Of a DNA stretch of 64,000 bases, positions 61,085 through 64,000 are shown one piece after another. Under the pieces are notes generated by a model. It had not been told where the DNA came from. It did no database searches and saw nothing but the letters and a program-made list of their open reading frames with translations. Position numbers and translations under genes: made by a program. The stretch comes from Megaleporinus macrocephalus (taxonomy: Eukaryota; Chordata; Actinopteri; Characiformes; Anostomidae): NCBI GenBank assembly GCA_021613375.1, contig CM038726.1, forward strand, positions 16,442,841-16,506,840, in the 5' to 3' direction. The first letter of the stretch is position 1, and every line of letters starts with the position of its first letter.

Positions 61085-61734
61085 CATGTGCATGGATAAA
61101 TAGCTGACTCTGTGGTCTGGAAGGCAAGATGTGGTTCTGAGCATCCAATAAAGTGTGCCATAAGGGTTTAGTCACACATTCCCCCAGAGGGCCCATCACT
61201 TATCTGTGTGTTCATCAGGACATTTAAAATAAAACCAGAAAAAAAACTAATGTGCAATATTAGGACCAACAAAACAGTGTTGACTTTGTAAAATGCTTTC
61301 TTGCTTTTGTTTTTCAAAGCTTAGAGCATAAAACCATTTCTATTTGGTTCTTGGGGCTTTGATTAGATTTAGAATAAAACAGCCATTACAGTCAAAACAA
61401 GCATTCAGTACAAATTATTCAGAAAAAACAACATTTATTTAAAAGAAGTTGCAAATTCCAGAGACTTGTTAGTATCTAGCGTGTCCTCCTTTACCTTAAT
61501 TACAGCTTTTCATAGAAATTATTATGAAAATATTTTGCCAGACCTCCAAAGTTGTTTTGATTTCTTTCCAATATAATCCAAGTATCCTTCAAGTGAGGCT
61601 GAGGTTTCAGCTCTGTCCAGTTTCAGTGTTTTCCACCATTTTTTTCTTTTTATCTCTATTCAGTTTTGTTGTTGTTGTTGTTGTTATTGTTTTGCAGTAA
61701 CTGCTTCTTAGTCATTAATCATAGTGCGAGTTCT

Positions 61735-61880
61735 CACAGTAGGAGCAGTACGGAAGCTGTGGATTTTTTTAGATCAAAAGGGAGAGTGGAGCTTGATTTT
61801 CTCCTCTCTCTCAAAAATGAAGGTTTTAATAACGGTTTTTATGGTGATAGTGGTCTATAAGGTCTTGCTCAGTTGCTAGG
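61735..61880. repeat. Interspersed repeat fragment related to 36.9 kb
   Basis: GAGTGGAGCTTGATTTTCTC CTCTCTCTCAAAAATGAAGG and the following GGTGATAGTGG parallel the 36.9-kb copy. The outer ends are not identifiable. Confidence 0.5.
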
Positions 61881-62785
61881 ACTCCTGCTATTTTACATTA
61901 TCATTCGTTTTTTTTTATTTCAACTCTATTTACATACTTGACTGTCAGTACAAACATTTATTAACCATTTTTTGTGTTTGTATTATTAACCAACATTTTG
62001 TGTTGGAGTAATGACATGAAACAAGTCCCAACCTTTTTTGAAAGTTTAAAAATATATCAAAAAGTAAAACTCATGATAAAGTTAAATATTTTAACTTAAA
62101 AAAACATGTTATAATAATATTATTGTAATTTTTCTAAGTTGAAATTGAAGTTGGGGGTTAGGGTTTTGGTCAGTCACCTTCCAATTCAAAAAACACCTTA
62201 TAAATTATTATTTTATATTTGTTTATTTATTTATTACTGTCTCAGTCAATGCATTGGGTTCAAATAGATCATAACAAAGTCCTTGTAAATATCTTAAGTC
62301 TAAATACTTTTATGGAGTAGATCTGTTTATTTGTTTATTTATGTATTTGTTTTCGCTGGGATTGCAGAAATTTTTCTATAGAATTCCTATATATTTATAC
62401 TAACATAGGCACCAACTTTTTTTTTAAGGCCCTCTATTTTACCAACATGTATACACACGCGCAAAACCCCGCGCCACCCTTCAGAGGTCTGTTGATGTAG
62501 CGCACCCCGTTCAATGCACCCAAACCCCATGTGTCTTGGTGAGCTTAACTCACAGCAAACACCATTAACACTGAACGAATGCAGAGCGAAAAAACATATA
62601 TCATCTGCAGTAACAGGCACTGCAGTCAATACCTATGGGTCCACAGAGAGTGGGAACTCATTTTAGCCCCCAGCAGCTCTGGCAGCTGCATCAATAATCA
62701 ATTTATTAATAAATAACGAGTTCCAGTCACCGGTTCCATACATCCATGATCAGAAGTACAGGCACGTACGCTGCTGCTCATGCAT

Positions 62786-62838
62786 GCGCACGCACGCACA
62801 CACACCCACCCACCCACATACACACACACACAAACACA
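62786..62838. repeat. CA-rich imperfect repeat
   Basis: GCACGCACGCACACACACCC, then CACCC and CACACA blocks. Confidence 0.85.
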
Positions 62839-63114
62839 CAAACAAACACACTCTCTCCAAGTAATTCACTGAATCACTGCTCAATCAACTCCTCACTACA
62901 AGTTATTACTAAATGTTTTTATTGATCAGTGCAAGTGAACGTACTCAATCGCACCTTGATTTGGGAATTTTTGACACAAATGATGGAATACAGTGATCAA
63001 ACCAAAGAAAACAATATCTAAAAAAAAGCTCAATTTTTATTGAATTATTTATTTTTTAAATTTTTTATTTTTTACATTATCTGAGCGGCTGCTTTGTGTG
63101 AAGACCCGGTGTTG

Positions 63115-63245
63115 AGTGGACTAATAGAAATGCTCCAAAATGGCTTGGAATAAAATCTCTTTACACCAAAGTACATTAAAAGTAAAGAAAGTTTTTGCCT
63201 TTTCGCGTAGACATTTTGACCATATGCAGTGTTTTTTTATCTAAA
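63115..63245. repeat. Shared interspersed repeat, fragment D
   Basis: AATAGAAATGCTCCAAAATG, GCTTGGAATAAAATCTCTTT and AAAAGTAAAGAAAG match parts of the 25.4-kb copy. The middle of the family is deleted. Confidence 0.6.
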
Positions 63246-63719
63246 TATTTTTCCATTCTTGGTTTTTAGACTCCAACTTTCAATCAGTACCACATATTTC
63301 ATGATAACTTGAATGTGATGAACAGTCATTGTTTCATGTCTTGTTTAGTATATAGATTCCAACCTTTTCTTTCTTCCCACAATCATTAAATCGTTAAATA
63401 CGCAGTTCAGTTTCAAACAATGTGACCTGATTCGATTCTTCTTTTGATTCAATGAAATATGGAGTAAATATGTGCTTCATAATAACATGTTAATGTTTCC
63501 TTATTTATAGAAGTAGCCATGCGCTTACACATTAGTGCTGAGCTACCATAAGCTCATATGGAGTGTATAAAACTAGATATTTTATTTTCATCTTTCTGTT
63601 GAATGCACCCTATATTTGTGTTTATTTGTGTTTTTGAACAGAGAGACTGACATTGAACACCATAATACAATACTTTGTGTTACACCCTCAACATGTATTT
63701 ATAGATACACAATCCTGTA

Positions 63720-64000
63720 CTTCCACTCACTGGCCACTTTATTATAACAACAACAACCATATATTAACACTCACTGGCCACTTTATTAGAAACATCAACC
63801 TTGTATTTCCAGTCACTGGCCACTTTATTAGAAACACCAACCTTGTACATCTAACCACTGGACACTTAATTAGAAACTCCAACCTTGTACTTCCACTAAC
63901 TGGACACTTTATTAGAAACACCTACCTTGTACTTCCACTCACTGACCACTTTATCAGAAACACCTACTTTGTACTTCCACTCACTGGACACATTATTAGA
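63720..64000. repeat. 42-bp minisatellite running off the right edge
   Basis: The unit is TCACTGGCCACTTTATTAGA followed by AACACCAACCTTGTACTTCC AC. At least six copies are visible and the array is cut by the window end. Copies differ at several positions (GGACAC for GGCCAC, ACCTAC for CCAAC). A single diverged unit also occurs alone at 49829-49868. Confidence 0.93.

Larger units (their letters stand above)
59160..63110. other. Gene-free stretch
   Basis: Holds the GT arrays (60.7 and 61.0 kb), one interspersed repeat fragment (61.74 kb) and a CA-rich patch (62.79 kb). No exon is recognisable. Confidence 0.5.

Overview
This window looks like teleost nuclear DNA. It is AT-rich by eye and has split exons with GT/AG junctions. 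Long TA, GT, CT and CTAT microsatellites are frequent. The interspersed repeats are typical of ray-finned fish: an L2 LINE 3' end, a Tc1-like transposase remnant, tRNA-headed SINEs and many palindromic MITE-like elements. One palindromic family (53.5-54.3 kb) is, as I recall, abundant in otophysan fishes such as characins, catfishes and knifefishes. That points to Otophysi, but it is an inference from memory and not a search result. No bacterial or viral gene organisation is present.

The only protein-coding host gene I can support is the 3' end of FIBCD1 (fibrinogen C domain-containing protein 1) on the + strand. Its last two coding exons lie at 11645-11824 and 18569-18837, with phase-1 junctions, a 6.7 kb intron between them and a stop at 18835-18837. 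All earlier exons must lie left of the window or be unrecognised in 1-11644. The two exons encode the C-terminal 149 or so residues of the fibrinogen-like recognition domain, including the expected calcium-site acidic residues, the Cys pair and the acetyl-pocket residues. A degenerate copy of the exon tail plus the 3'UTR sits inside the last intron (16083-16180), directly before a 51/52-bp minisatellite (16191-17010).

From about 19.2 kb to the end no further exon is recognisable, so this looks like a gene-poor intergenic tract of at least 45 kb. It carries a Tc1-like transposase remnant abutting an L2 LINE tail (32.28-33.95 kb), a second Tc1 fragment near 50 kb, tRNA-headed SINEs (28.8, 48.0 and 56.5 kb), several TIR-bounded non-autonomous elements, a 66-bp minisatellite (46.33-47.16 kb) and a 42-bp minisatellite running off the right end. 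Several low-repeat, more GC-balanced blocks (19.7-20.1, 29.3-29.65, 39.65-39.96, 44.8-45.35 and 57.2-57.7 kb) look like candidate conserved non-coding elements, but this is a guess from composition and motifs.

The observations most worth checking are the intronic FIBCD1 tail copy (all differences synonymous in the alignable codons), a pair of related splice-acceptor-like segments 7.8 kb apart (47.6 and 55.4 kb) that could encode similar hydrophobic C-termini, and a family of about 245-bp MITEs whose copies recur across the window.
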